DNA of 64,000 bases, from assembly GCF_014297445.1 (NCBI RefSeq), contig NZ_JACORU010000005.1, positions 1 to 64,000 of the forward strand, given 5' to 3'. Under the pieces are notes generated by a model that was given only the letters and a program-made list of their open reading frames with translations, had not been told where the DNA came from and did not search any database. This document shows, one piece after another, positions 40,958-50,577 of this stretch (the first letter of the stretch is position 1; every line of letters starts with the position of its first letter). The translations under genes were made by a program, and so were the position numbers. This DNA is from Ramlibacter albus. GTDB taxonomy: Bacteria > Pseudomonadota > Gammaproteobacteria > Burkholderiales > Burkholderiaceae_C.

Positions 40958-42514
40958 TCAGTGCGAGGTGCCTTCCGAGCGTGCCAGCTTGTTGCCGAGG
41001 TTGTACTTGCCCACCGGCTTGCTCATCGGGATGCGCTTGACCTCCTCGAGCGTCGCCGCGTCGTAGACGATCAGCGCCCCGTCGTTCTCCCACAGGCTCA
41101 CGAGCGCATGGCGCCCGTCGCGCGTGAACTCGACGTGCGCGACCGTGCGGCCCGGCGCGGGCCTGAGCGTGCGCACCGGCTCCAGCGTGCGCTTGTCGAT
41201 GACGAGCAGCGTGTCGCGCGCAGTGGGGCTCATCATCGAATCGATCCACGCATAGGGCGTGTTCTCGTGGCTGCGCATGAAGAAGCCCGGCCCGGGCGTG
41301 GCCACCTGCTTCACCGGCTTCCAGCCGTTCATGTCGATCACGCTGACCACGCCGTCCTTCAGGTTGGGCGTGGCGAGCACGCGCGTGCCGTTCCACGCGA
41401 AGGTGATGCCCGAGCCCAGGTGCGGCATGCCGGCGAGCGGCACGGTGGCGACGCGGCGGCGGATGTCGAGGTTGACCACCTGCGCCTCGCCGCCGGCGCG
41501 GCTGGTGCCGATGGCATGGCGGTACGGGCCGTCGAAGAAGAAGTCGTCCAGCGGCTCGTCCAGCGGCGTGCGGCGCACGTTCAGGTAGCCGGGCTTGGCG
41601 ATGCCTTCGCCGAGGCGGTGGTCGTGCACGAGGCCGTCATGGATCGGCTCGGCCCTGGGGTCGTACGAGATCTCCCACAGCTCGGGGATGTCCTTCAACG
41701 CGACGACGAAGCTGTTGCGCGGTGCGGCGTCGTAGACCGCCGACACACGGGATGACTGCTTGCCGTCGAGCGTGGCGGCCGCATAGGAGCGCACGAGGTC
41801 GAGGTCGGCGTCGAAGAGCGCCAACGAATGCGGCAGGTAGTTGGCCGCCATCACGTGCCGCCCGTCCGCGCTGACGGCCACGTTGCGCATGTTGAGGCCC
41901 GCGCGCACTTCGGCCACCACGCGCAGGTTCCACAGGTCGTACTTGGTGATCCAGCCGTCGCGCGAGCCGAAGTACACGTAGCGGCCTTCGGGCGAGAACT
42001 TCGGCCCGCCGTGCAGGGCGAAGCGGGAGGGGAAGCGGTGGATCACGGCGAGCTTGTCGCCGTCGACGAGCGAGACGTGGTGGTCGCCGCCTTCCACCAC
42101 CACGAACAGGTTCATCGGGTCGGCGGCCCACTGCGGCTTCGCGGGCCACGTGCGTGAAGCGGCGTCGAAGGTGCGCGAGGCGCGGATGTCGTCGTCGCTC
42201 CAGCGCGGCGCGGGCACCACGGGCGTGTAGATCCACGCGCCGAGCGCGGCAATCTGTTCGGGCGCGAGCTTGTCCGCAAAGCCCGGCATCTGGCTCGCGG
42301 GCCGGCCCTCGCGGATCACCTTCAGCGCCTCGGGTGCGCGCAGGCGCTCCAGGCTTTGCGGCAGCAGCGCGGGGCCCATGCCGCCGAGGCGCTGCGCGCC
42401 GTGGCAGGCGGCGCAGTGCGTGGCGAAGAGGGTGGGGGCGTCGGGTTGCTGGGCATGAGCTGCTGCCGCCGTGAGCCCAAGCATCCAGAGAATCCACACT
42501 TCACGCCATTTCAT
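40958..42514 (-). CDS. nirN: NirN, cytochrome c / d1-heme-binding protein of heme d1 biogenesis
   Basis: A 518-residue periplasmic NirN-like protein: signal peptide (MKWREVWILWMLGLTAAAAHA), a cytochrome c domain with CAACH at residues 34-38, and an eight-bladed d1-binding propeller starting MNLFVVVEGGDHHVSLVDGDKL. NirN catalyses the last step of heme d1 synthesis, introducing the acrylate double bond of dihydro-d1. It is shorter than NirS and lacks the NirS C-terminus [14 protein letters not shown]. The ATG at 42514 lies within the end of nirJ (14-base overlap), so translation is coupled. Last gene of the nir operon. Confidence 0.9.
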   Translation of the reverse strand: MKWREVWILWMLGLTAAAAHAQQPDAPTLFATHCAACHGAQRLGGMGPALLPQSLERLRAPEALKVIREGRPASQMPGFADKLAPEQIAALGAWIYTPVVPAPRWSDDDIRASRTFDAASRTWPAKPQWAADPMNLFVVVEGGDHHVSLVDGDKLAVIHRFPSRFALHGGPKFSPEGRYVYFGSRDGWITKYDLWNLRVVAEVRAGLNMRNVAVSADGRHVMAANYLPHSLALFDADLDLVRSYAAATLDGKQSSRVSAVYDAAPRNSFVVALKDIPELWEISYDPRAEPIHDGLVHDHRLGEGIAKPGYLNVRRTPLDEPLDDFFFDGPYRHAIGTSRAGGEAQVVNLDIRRRVATVPLAGMPHLGSGITFAWNGTRVLATPNLKDGVVSVIDMNGWKPVKQVATPGPGFFMRSHENTPYAWIDSMMSPTARDTLLVIDKRTLEPVRTLRPAPGRTVAHVEFTRDGRHALVSLWENDGALIVYDAATLEEVKRIPMSKPVGKYNLGNKLARSEGTSH

Positions 42515-43682
42515 GTTCGATCCCCAGTTCGGCGTCTTCCAGGTAGCACCCCGGGTCCTCCGCCCACGCATTCCCCGTCACCTGCTGCGCCCGCACGCGC
42601 GTGTTGCCGCCGCAGATGGCTTGCTGCGGGCAGGCCGCGCACCGCCCCTGCAGCGGCCGCGGCTTGCGCTTGAGGCCGTCCATCAGCGCATCGCCGCGGT
42701 CTTCCCAGATCGCGGAGAACGGCCGCTCGCGCACGTCGCCCAGGTCGTGGTGCCACCACATCGTGTCCGGGTGCACGTGGCCGAGGTTGTCGATGTTGGC
42801 GACACCCACGCCCGACGCATTGCCGCCCCACGCCACGAGCCGCTCGCGCAGCGGCGCCGCCCACTCGGGCCAGCGCGCCTGCACCCAGCGCAGCAGGTAC
42901 ACGCCGTCGGCGTCGTTGTTGCCGCTGACGTATTCGGCGGGTTCGGCGTTCCAGGCGGCGCTCCACGCCGCCTGGAACAGCCGGTCCATCGCCTCGCGCG
43001 TGGCGGCGAAACGCGCATCGCGCGCGCGGTGGATGTTGCCCCGGCCCGCGTAATTCAGGTGCGAGAAGTAGAACTTGCCGATGCGCTCGGCGCGCATCAG
43101 CTCCAGCAGGGGCGCGAAGTCCTGCGCGTTCATCGCGGTGAGCGTGTAGCGCATGCCGACGTTCAGGCCTCGACCCTGCAACATGCGAAGCGCCGCCAGC
43201 GACGCATCGAACGCGCCTTCGAGGCGGCGGAACCTGTCGTGCGTCTCGCGCAGGCCGTCGAGGCTGATGCCCACGTAGTCGAAGCCGTGCGAAGCGATGC
43301 GGTCCGCCATGGCGGCGTCGATCAGCGTGCCGTTGGTGGACAGGCCCAGGTGGAAGCCGAGTTCGCGCGCGCGCCTCGCCACCGCCCAGAGATGGGGTGA
43401 CAGCAGCGGCTCGCCGCCGGAGAGGATGAGCGCCGGCACGCCGTAGGCCTTCAGGTCGTCCAGCACGGCCAGCATCTGCGCTTCGTCGAGCTCACCGGGG
43501 TACGCATGGTCGGCGGACAGGGCATAGCAGTGCTTGCACGTGAGGTTGCAGCGGCGCGTGAGGTTCCAGATCACCACGGGGCGCGGCCCGCCCGCTCGTG
43601 CGCGTGTTGCAGGCGCCGCCGGGTAGCGGCCGGTGCGTTCGGCCTGCGCCACTTCGCGCAGGTACTGGGAGATGCGGAGCAC
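42501..43682 (-). CDS. nirJ: NirJ, radical SAM protein of heme d1 synthesis
   Basis: A 393-residue radical SAM enzyme that replaces the propionate side chains of didecarboxysiroheme by oxo groups. The cluster motif is CNLTCKHC (Cys45, 49, 52), followed by LILSGGEPLL (SAM binding) and VGISLDG. A C-terminal SPASM-type cysteine set appears in CAACPQQAICGGNTRVRAQQ. The start is GTG at 43682, five bases after AAGGACC. It follows nirGH by 27 bases and overlaps nirN. Sequence matches the family over its full length. Confidence 0.93.
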   Translation of the reverse strand: MLRISQYLREVAQAERTGRYPAAPATRARAGGPRPVVIWNLTRRCNLTCKHCYALSADHAYPGELDEAQMLAVLDDLKAYGVPALILSGGEPLLSPHLWAVARRARELGFHLGLSTNGTLIDAAMADRIASHGFDYVGISLDGLRETHDRFRRLEGAFDASLAALRMLQGRGLNVGMRYTLTAMNAQDFAPLLELMRAERIGKFYFSHLNYAGRGNIHRARDARFAATREAMDRLFQAAWSAAWNAEPAEYVSGNNDADGVYLLRWVQARWPEWAAPLRERLVAWGGNASGVGVANIDNLGHVHPDTMWWHHDLGDVRERPFSAIWEDRGDALMDGLKRKPRPLQGRCAACPQQAICGGNTRVRAQQVTGNAWAEDPGCYLEDAELGIEHEMA

Positions 43683-43709
43683 GGGGTCCTTCTTTCTTGC
43701 TGGCTTCCT

Positions 43710-44714
43710 TCAGGGCATCGCCAGGCGCAGGCCGGTCTTCTTGAGCACGCGGGTGCTGTAGAGGATCTCGTGCCCCCGGCACGCCTCGCCCAGGATGCCC
43801 GCCACCGCCTGCGCCTGCAGCTCCACGCCCGCGCGCGAGCGGCTGTGCAGCATGACGAACAGGTTGTAGGGCCAGCCGGGCAGGGCGCGCGTGCGGCGGT
43901 AGCAGTGCGTCACGCCCGCGAGGCGGCCGATGCGCTCGCCGAGCTCGTCGACGTGGCGGTCGTCCACGTCCCACACCGTCATGCCGTTGGCCGTGTAGCC
44001 GAGGCGGTAGTGGTTGGCCACGGCGCCGATGCGGCGGATGACGCCGCGCTCCAGCAGCGCGGCCAGGCGCGCCTGCACTTCGCGCGCGTCCACGCCGAGC
44101 ATGGCGCCGAGCGCCTCGTAGGGCTGCGGCACGAGAGGCAGGCCGCTTTGCGTGGCGGCGATCAGCTGGCGGTCCAGCGCCTCCAGCGGCACCACGCCGG
44201 TGAGCTGGCGCGCCGGCATCGGCGCGGCGGGGGGCGGCAATGCGGCGCCATCGGTGCACGCGGGCAGGCGCAGCTCCACGCGGTACTCGCGCTCCTTCGG
44301 GAAGCTGTGCACCGCCAGGCCCGTCTCCCGCTCGATCGCGGCGATGCACGCCTGCGTGCCTTGCTGCGTGTCGCTGGCCACCACGAACCACATGTTCAGG
44401 CGATGTTCGCGCCGGTAGTTGTGCGCGACTTCGAGGTGCGCGTTGACCTGCGTCACGACTTCGTCGAAGCGCGCCTCGGGCACTTCCAGCGCGGCCAGCA
44501 GGTAGTTGCCGCCCGCGCGCTCGATCTGGTAGAGCGGGCCGATGCGCGTGAGCACGCCGCCGGCGAGCAGCCGGGCCAGGCGCTCGAGCACCTCCTCTTC
44601 CGGCAGGCCCAGCGCCGCGCCGACCTCGGCAAACGGGCTGTCCGCGAGCGGGAAGCCCGTGTGCAGGTGGTCGATGAGCCTGGCGTCCACCGTGTCGAAA
44701 CCGGCGGCGTTCAT
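43710..44714 (-). CDS. nirGH: fused siroheme decarboxylase NirG-NirH
   Basis: A 334-residue protein made of two tandem Lrp/AsnC-like units. Each has a winged helix (FAEVGAALGLPEEEVLERLARLLAGGVLTRIGPLY, and YEALGAMLGVDAREVQARLAALLERGVIRRIGAVANHYRLGYTANGM) followed by a ferredoxin-like domain. The tail LYSTRVLKKTGLRL is typical of siroheme decarboxylase subunits. NirD, L, G and H are separate 150-residue proteins in Pseudomonas; here pairs are fused. The assignment as GH rests on position after the DL-like gene and before nirJ. It converts siroheme to 12,18-didecarboxysiroheme with its partner. An IS element separates it from that partner gene. Confidence 0.85.
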   Translation of the reverse strand: MNAAGFDTVDARLIDHLHTGFPLADSPFAEVGAALGLPEEEVLERLARLLAGGVLTRIGPLYQIERAGGNYLLAALEVPEARFDEVVTQVNAHLEVAHNYRREHRLNMWFVVASDTQQGTQACIAAIERETGLAVHSFPKEREYRVELRLPACTDGAALPPPAAPMPARQLTGVVPLEALDRQLIAATQSGLPLVPQPYEALGAMLGVDAREVQARLAALLERGVIRRIGAVANHYRLGYTANGMTVWDVDDRHVDELGERIGRLAGVTHCYRRTRALPGWPYNLFVMLHSRSRAGVELQAQAVAGILGEACRGHEILYSTRVLKKTGLRLAMP

Positions 44715-44866
44715 GCGGCCCTACCTTTCTCAGTGCCGAGAGATCGGTGCCTGGTGTGGCATGCCATGATGGACGCCAGGCGGCGGGAGGGGATGGCTTT
44801 CATGCTGGCTGCACTCGATGGCTCCGGAGGCACCTCCCCCTCTCCGCCCTCCCTTTTCGACCGCTG

Positions 44867-44874
44867 ATTAGGCT
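44867..44874. repeat. left copy of ATTAGGCT at IS110 end
   Basis: Left copy of the 8-base direct repeat flanking the IS110 element; the identical partner is at 46133-46140. Confidence 0.65.
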
Positions 44875-44946
44875 TTGCGAACGATCGCTATGTAGGGCGT
44901 AGCCGGCGAGGAAGGGTTGCCTTGTGCTTCGTGAAGGAGACGGCTC

Positions 44947-46125
44947 ATGACCACCTATGTCGGCATCGACATTGCCAAGGAGGTTCACTGGGTGTGCGCC
45001 ATTGATGTTGCGGGCGCCGTCTTGTTGAACCGGAAGCTTCTTAACTCCCCGGAGGATCTGTTGAGGCTCACGGATGAGCTGCGGCAGCTGCCCGCCCCCG
45101 TGCGCGTGGGCATCGACGTGCTCGGTGGCATCGCCGCGCTGGCGCAGGCCGTGCTGCTCGATGGGGGCTTTGCTCTCGTGCATGTGCCCGGCCTTGCCGT
45201 CAACAGGGCACGCCAAGGCACCGTGGGAGGCGAGTCCAAGAGCGACCCGCGTGATGCGCGTGTGATTGCCGATCAGGTGCGCACGCGCGCCGATCTGCGC
45301 GTGGTCAGCGCCGAGACCGAGCTGGACATCGAGTTGCGTTTGCTCGTCTCGCGCCGTCACGACCTCACGACCGATCAGACGCGGCGCCTGGCGCGCATGC
45401 ACGACCTGTTGGTCGGCATCTTCCCCGAGCTCGAACACGCACTGGACCTGACCAGCAAGACGGCGCTGACGCTGCTGGCGCGTTACGTCACGCCTGAAGA
45501 GTTGCGCAGCGCCGGTGACGCGGGCATCGCCGCGCAGCTGGGACCGCTGGCGCGACGCAGCTTCGGCCGCGAACTGATCGAAGTGGCCTTGCGGTGCGCT
45601 GAGCGCCAGCGCATCGCCGTGCCTGGCCAGACGTTGACCGCGCGCCTGATCAAGGAGCTCGCCGTCGAAGCCTTGAGCTGCATCGTGCGGCTCAAGGCAT
45701 TGGACAGCGAGATCGAGCAGCGCCTGGCTCTCCACCCTGATGCGGCCCTCATCCTCAGCCTGCCCGGCATGGGGGCCATCCTCACGGCGGAATTCATCGC
45801 CCAGGCAGGCTCCATCGCACGATTCAAGTCGGCTGACAGCCTCGCGGCCGCGGCCGGCCTCGCACCGATCCTGAAGCAGTCCGGCAAGACCCGCTGGCTC
45901 AAACGCCCCAGCGGCGGCAGCAAAGGCCTCAAACGTGTGTTCTACCAATCGGCCTTCGCCTCGCTGCGATGCGCCGACAGCAAAGCCTTCTACGCGCGCA
46001 AGCGCCAGGAAGGAAAGCGGCATCACCAAGCCTTGATCGCCTTGGCCCGCCGTCGCGTGAACGTCCTGTGGGCGATGCTTCACAACCGCCAGCCGTTCAT
46101 CGCATCCCTTACGCACTCTTCTTGA
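44947..46125 (+). CDS. IS110 family transposase
   Basis: A 392-residue DEDD/serine recombinase of the IS110 family. The RuvC-like N-terminal domain opens with YVGIDIAKEVHW (Asp8), a second acidic position at VGIDVLGG (Asp57) and SKSDPRDARV (Asp100, Asp103). The C-terminal Transposase_20 region carries LPGMGAILTAEFIAQAG, the family's GLAPILKQSGKTRW and the Ser-rich segment RPSGGSKGLKRVFYQSAF. Length matches intact family members, and AAGGAG precedes the ATG, so it is probably active. IS110 transposases are guided by a structured bridge RNA from the element's non-coding end. Confidence 0.93.
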   Translation: MTTYVGIDIAKEVHWVCAIDVAGAVLLNRKLLNSPEDLLRLTDELRQLPAPVRVGIDVLGGIAALAQAVLLDGGFALVHVPGLAVNRARQGTVGGESKSDPRDARVIADQVRTRADLRVVSAETELDIELRLLVSRRHDLTTDQTRRLARMHDLLVGIFPELEHALDLTSKTALTLLARYVTPEELRSAGDAGIAAQLGPLARRSFGRELIEVALRCAERQRIAVPGQTLTARLIKELAVEALSCIVRLKALDSEIEQRLALHPDAALILSLPGMGAILTAEFIAQAGSIARFKSADSLAAAAGLAPILKQSGKTRWLKRPSGGSKGLKRVFYQSAFASLRCADSKAFYARKRQEGKRHHQALIALARRRVNVLWAMLHNRQPFIASLTHSS

Positions 46126-46132
46126 CAAAGAC

Positions 46133-46140
46133 ATTAGGCT
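46133..46140. repeat. right copy of ATTAGGCT at IS110 end
   Basis: Right copy of the 8-base direct repeat. It includes the TAA stop of nirDL on the minus strand (46134-46136), so insertion did not disrupt that reading frame. Confidence 0.65.
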
Positions 46141-47123
46141 GCCTCCAGCGGCTCGGCGAAGTAGCGCCCGCCCGTCTGCTTGAAGCGGCGGACGCTGAAC
46201 AGCGTCTCGTGCGGCAGGTTCGAGGCGCCGGCCGCGGCGAGCGCACTGCGCACCAGCGCGCGCACCTCGGGCCGCTCGCGCCCGTGCACCATGAAGTAGA
46301 GGTTGTAGGGCCAGCCCTCGGCCGGCACGCGGCGATACGCGAGCGTGACGCCGGGCTGCGCGCCGATGCGCAGGCCGATCTCGTCGGCAAGGCGCGCAGG
46401 CGCGTTCACGACGGTCATCGCGTTCGAGTCGAAACCCAGGCCGTGGTGCCGCACCACCACGCCGAAGCGGCGCAGCGTGCCGTGGGCCTTCCATTGGTGC
46501 AGCGTGCGCAGCACCACGTCCGCCGGCCAGCCCAGGTGCCTCGCCCACGCGTTGTACGGGCGCGGGATGAGCGGCATGCCGTGCTCGGCCAGCGCCGCCA
46601 GCGGCTGCTGCCACGGCGCCACCGGGTCGCACTGCGGCTCGGGTGCCTTGAGCGGCCTTGCCGCCGCGTGGCGCGCGCGCAGGTCGAACGCGAGGTCGAC
46701 GCGGTAGGCGCGCACCATGGGCAGGAAGAGCGCCGGCACATCGGCGGCCTGCGCGATGCGGTCGGCGGTTTCACGCACCGCGGCCTCGTCGCGCGCGGTC
46801 ACCACGTACCAGAGGTTCCATTCGTGGTCGCGCTGGTAGTTGTGCGTGACGCGGAACTCGTGGCTCACGGCGTCGGCCACCGCCGGCAGGCGGTCGTAAG
46901 GCACCTTGAGCGCGCACAGCGCGGCCGCGCCCCCTGCGCCGCGCCGCCACACGGCGCCGATGCGGCTGATGTGGCCCGCGCGCCTGCCTGCGCGCAAGGC
47001 CTGCAGCACGTGCTGCTCGGTGGTGTAGAGCTCCTGCGCGATGGCATCGAAGGGCCGCTCCACCAGCGGGAAGTGGTGCTGGTAGTCGTTGAGCAGGGCG
47101 AGGTCCTGGGGGTGCAACTGCAT
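46134..47123 (-). CDS. nirDL: fused siroheme decarboxylase NirD-NirL
   Basis: A 329-residue protein of two tandem AsnC-like units. The first includes FDAIAQELYTTEQHVLQALRAGRRAGHISRIGAVW, then RVTHNYQRDHEWNLWYVVTA. The second includes RHLGWPADVVLRTLHQWKAHGTLRRFGVVVRHHGLGFDSNAM and ends LFSVRRFKQTGGRYF. The conserved HNYxR and H-H residues match siroheme decarboxylases of heme d1 synthesis. By gene order after nirF it corresponds to NirD plus NirL. It starts 13 bases after nirF and is intact, ending at the IS110 junction. Confidence 0.87.
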   Translation of the reverse strand: MQLHPQDLALLNDYQHHFPLVERPFDAIAQELYTTEQHVLQALRAGRRAGHISRIGAVWRRGAGGAAALCALKVPYDRLPAVADAVSHEFRVTHNYQRDHEWNLWYVVTARDEAAVRETADRIAQAADVPALFLPMVRAYRVDLAFDLRARHAAARPLKAPEPQCDPVAPWQQPLAALAEHGMPLIPRPYNAWARHLGWPADVVLRTLHQWKAHGTLRRFGVVVRHHGLGFDSNAMTVVNAPARLADEIGLRIGAQPGVTLAYRRVPAEGWPYNLYFMVHGRERPEVRALVRSALAAAGASNLPHETLFSVRRFKQTGGRYFAEPLEAA

Positions 47124-47136
47124 GCGGGTTGTCCTG

Positions 47137-48324
47137 CTAGAGGCCGATGCGGCCTGCGCGCGCGCTGAAGAAGATGCCGCTGGGCTGCGGCACGGGCAGC
47201 TGCGCGAGCGTGGCGAACGACGCGGTGTCGACCACCGTCACGCGGTCGGCGTCGCGCGAGCTGATCCACACGGCCTCGCCGCGCGGCGTGAATTCCATGT
47301 GCAGCACCGCCTTGCCGGGCTGCAGCGTGCGCACCACCTGTTTCGTCACCGTGTCGATCACCTGCACGTTGTCGTAGTCGGGCACGGCGAAGTTCACCCA
47401 CACCTGGCGGCCGTCGGGCCGCGCCATGACGAACACGGGTTGCCCGGCGACGGGCACGCGCGCCACTTCCTGCCATGTGAGCGTGTCCACCACGAGCACC
47501 TCGTGGCGGCCGATGGCGGGCAGCCAGGCCTCGCGGCCGGCGACGGCCCAGCCGCGCAGGTGCGGCATCTTGTAGACGGGCAGCGGCGTCTCGCCGCGGC
47601 CGTAGCCCGGCAGGATGCGGCGCACGCGCGGCTCGCGCTCCCACAGGTCGATGTGCGCGAGCCCGTCCTGGCCGAACAGGCCCGCGATGTAGTGGCGGCC
47701 GTCGGGCGTGACGAGCGCGTCGTAGGGCTGGCGGCCCACGCCGGCGAACTTCGTGATGCGCGGCTGCTTCGCGTCGGAAAGGTCGGCGATCCAGATCTCG
47801 CCCGCGTCGAACAGCGAGAAGATGAAGCGCGAGCCGGGCAGGTCCGCCAGGCCCACCACGCGCGAGCGTTGCGTGCTGCCGTCGGCGGCGATGTACGTGG
47901 CGGGTATGTCCGCCACCTGGGCGAGCGTGCGCGCATCGAACACCTTCACGCCGCCGGGTGTGTAGTTCTGCGCGGCGACCAGCCTGCCGTCCTGCGAAAT
48001 GGCGCCGCCGATGCTGTTGCCGGCCTGTTGCACGCGCGCGAGGATGCGCTGGCGTGCGACGTCGACGTGCGTCATCGCGCCGTCGCGGCCGAAGACGTAG
48101 GCGCTCGCGCCGTCGCGTGCATAGACGACGCTCGCGTGGGAGAGGTCGCCCAGGCCGTCGATGCGGCCGAGCAACCGCCGCTCGGTGGTGTCGACCACGG
48201 CGAGTTGGCCGCTGGCGCGGGCCACGACGACGCCGAGGTCACCTGTGCCGCGCGGCGCGGGAAGATTGCCGCAGGACGAAAGTGCCAACCCGCTTGCGGC
48301 GGCCATGAATGCGCGCCGCCTCAT
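47137..48324 (-). CDS. nirF: NirF, heme d1 biogenesis lipoprotein
   Basis: A 395-residue d1-binding propeller protein without a heme c site, as expected for NirF, which acts late in heme d1 synthesis in the periplasm. The N-terminus MRRRAFMAAASGLALSSCGN has a lipobox-type SSC and an Arg-rich start. The propeller runs from GDLGVVVARASGQLAVVDTTERRLLGRI to AVLHMEFTPRGEAVWISSRD. The histidine-bearing segment KMPHLRGWAV is present. AGGAGG lies four bases before the ATG, which overlaps the nirC stop as ATGA. Confidence 0.92.
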   Translation of the reverse strand: MRRRAFMAAASGLALSSCGNLPAPRGTGDLGVVVARASGQLAVVDTTERRLLGRIDGLGDLSHASVVYARDGASAYVFGRDGAMTHVDVARQRILARVQQAGNSIGGAISQDGRLVAAQNYTPGGVKVFDARTLAQVADIPATYIAADGSTQRSRVVGLADLPGSRFIFSLFDAGEIWIADLSDAKQPRITKFAGVGRQPYDALVTPDGRHYIAGLFGQDGLAHIDLWEREPRVRRILPGYGRGETPLPVYKMPHLRGWAVAGREAWLPAIGRHEVLVVDTLTWQEVARVPVAGQPVFVMARPDGRQVWVNFAVPDYDNVQVIDTVTKQVVRTLQPGKAVLHMEFTPRGEAVWISSRDADRVTVVDTASFATLAQLPVPQPSGIFFSARAGRIGL

Positions 48325-48725
48325 CGCGCCTCCTGCGGGAAACCCAGTTGCAGCTGCCGCGCGATCCAGCGCGCCTCCTCTGCGGAAAGCATCGGCGCCC
48401 AGCCCGGCATGGGGGTGCCGGGCCGGCCGTTGCGGATGGTGGCCTCGAGCGCTTCGAGCGGCCAGTCGCCCAGGCGCGCCGCCGTGAGCGCGGGGCCGAG
48501 CCCGCCGGTGAGGTGCATGCCGTGGCAGGACCCGCAGTCCTGCCGCACCATGCGCACCAGCTCGCGCTGGCGCGTGGCATCCGGTTGCGCGGATGCGGCA
48601 ACGCACAGCGCCGCCCCCACCAGCAGCAGCAACAGCCTGTCACCCCGGGCTCGACCCGGGGTCCATCGTCGAGCGCTGCTCTCCACCGTGGATGCCGGGT
48701 CGAGCCCGGCATGACAGTCCTTCAT
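48321..48725 (-). CDS. nirC: NirC-like monoheme cytochrome c with REP-encoded N-terminus
   Basis: As now read, 134 residues. The mature part has the heme site CGSCH (Cys64, Cys67, His68) and Met ligand candidates in NGRPGTPMPGW, like the small cytochrome NirC that supplies electrons in heme d1 maturation or to NirS. The signal peptide core LLLLLVGAALCVAASAQ is intact. About 30 residues before it (including CHAGLDPAS) are encoded by a palindromic repeat inserted at 48638-48716. The ATG at 48725 is one base after the nirS stop and lacks its own ribosome-binding site, so coupling to nirS is likely. The original start codon seems to have been displaced. Confidence 0.82.
   Translation of the reverse strand: MKDCHAGLDPASTVESSARRWTPGRARGDRLLLLLVGAALCVAASAQPDATRQRELVRMVRQDCGSCHGMHLTGGLGPALTAARLGDWPLEALEATIRNGRPGTPMPGWAPMLSAEEARWIARQLQLGFPQEAR
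48638..48716. repeat. palindromic REP-like element inserted in nirC
   Basis: A 79-base near-palindrome beginning TGTCA and ending TGACA. Each arm holds a compact hairpin (CCCCGGGCTCGACCCGGGG on the left, GCCGGGTCGAGCCCGGC on the right), and the arms match each other at about 24 of 28 positions. Translated on the minus strand it gives CHAGLDPAS, the known reading of dispersed palindromic elements in Proteobacteria. It sits exactly at the 5' end of nirC. Confidence 0.85.
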
Positions 48726-48726
48726 C

Positions 48727-50508
<1,782 letters not shown>

Positions 50509-50529
50509 GCAAGGGCGTGCCATTCATCC

Positions 50530-50543
50530 TTGATCTGGTTCAA
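50530..50543. promoter_or_regulatory. FNR/DNR box between nirS and nirE
   Basis: TTGAT-CTGG-TTCAA matches the FNR/DNR consensus TTGAT-N4-ATCAA with one mismatch, and the dyad extends outward to CCTTGAT/TTCAAGG. It is about 58 bases from the nirS ATG and 35 from the nirE ATG, so it can activate nirS. The Fnr-like protein at 31757, or a DNR outside the window, is the expected binder. Confidence 0.8.
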
Positions 50544-50577
50544 GGCTGCGGACGCAGGGCACGCGGACCATGCACGC

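Larger units (their letters stand above)
44867..46140 (+). mobile_element. IS110-family insertion sequence
   Basis: An insertion sequence of about 1.27 kb carrying one transposase gene, placed between nirDL and nirGH and oriented against the operon. An 8-base direct repeat ATTAGGCT occurs at both presumed ends (44867-44874 and 46133-46140) and ends in CT, which fits the core-dinucleotide recombination of IS110 elements, which lack long terminal inverted repeats. The right copy contains the nirDL stop codon, so the target was the nirDL/nirGH gap. Only about 72 bases precede and about 7 follow the transposase gene inside these limits. If the left end lies further left, up to about 44720, the 5' non-coding part would be longer. 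Confidence 0.8.

Noticed and set aside
48618-48640. Short CAG-repeat run in nirC
   Set aside because: It simply encodes the Leu-rich signal peptide on the minus strand and is not needed as a separate repeat.
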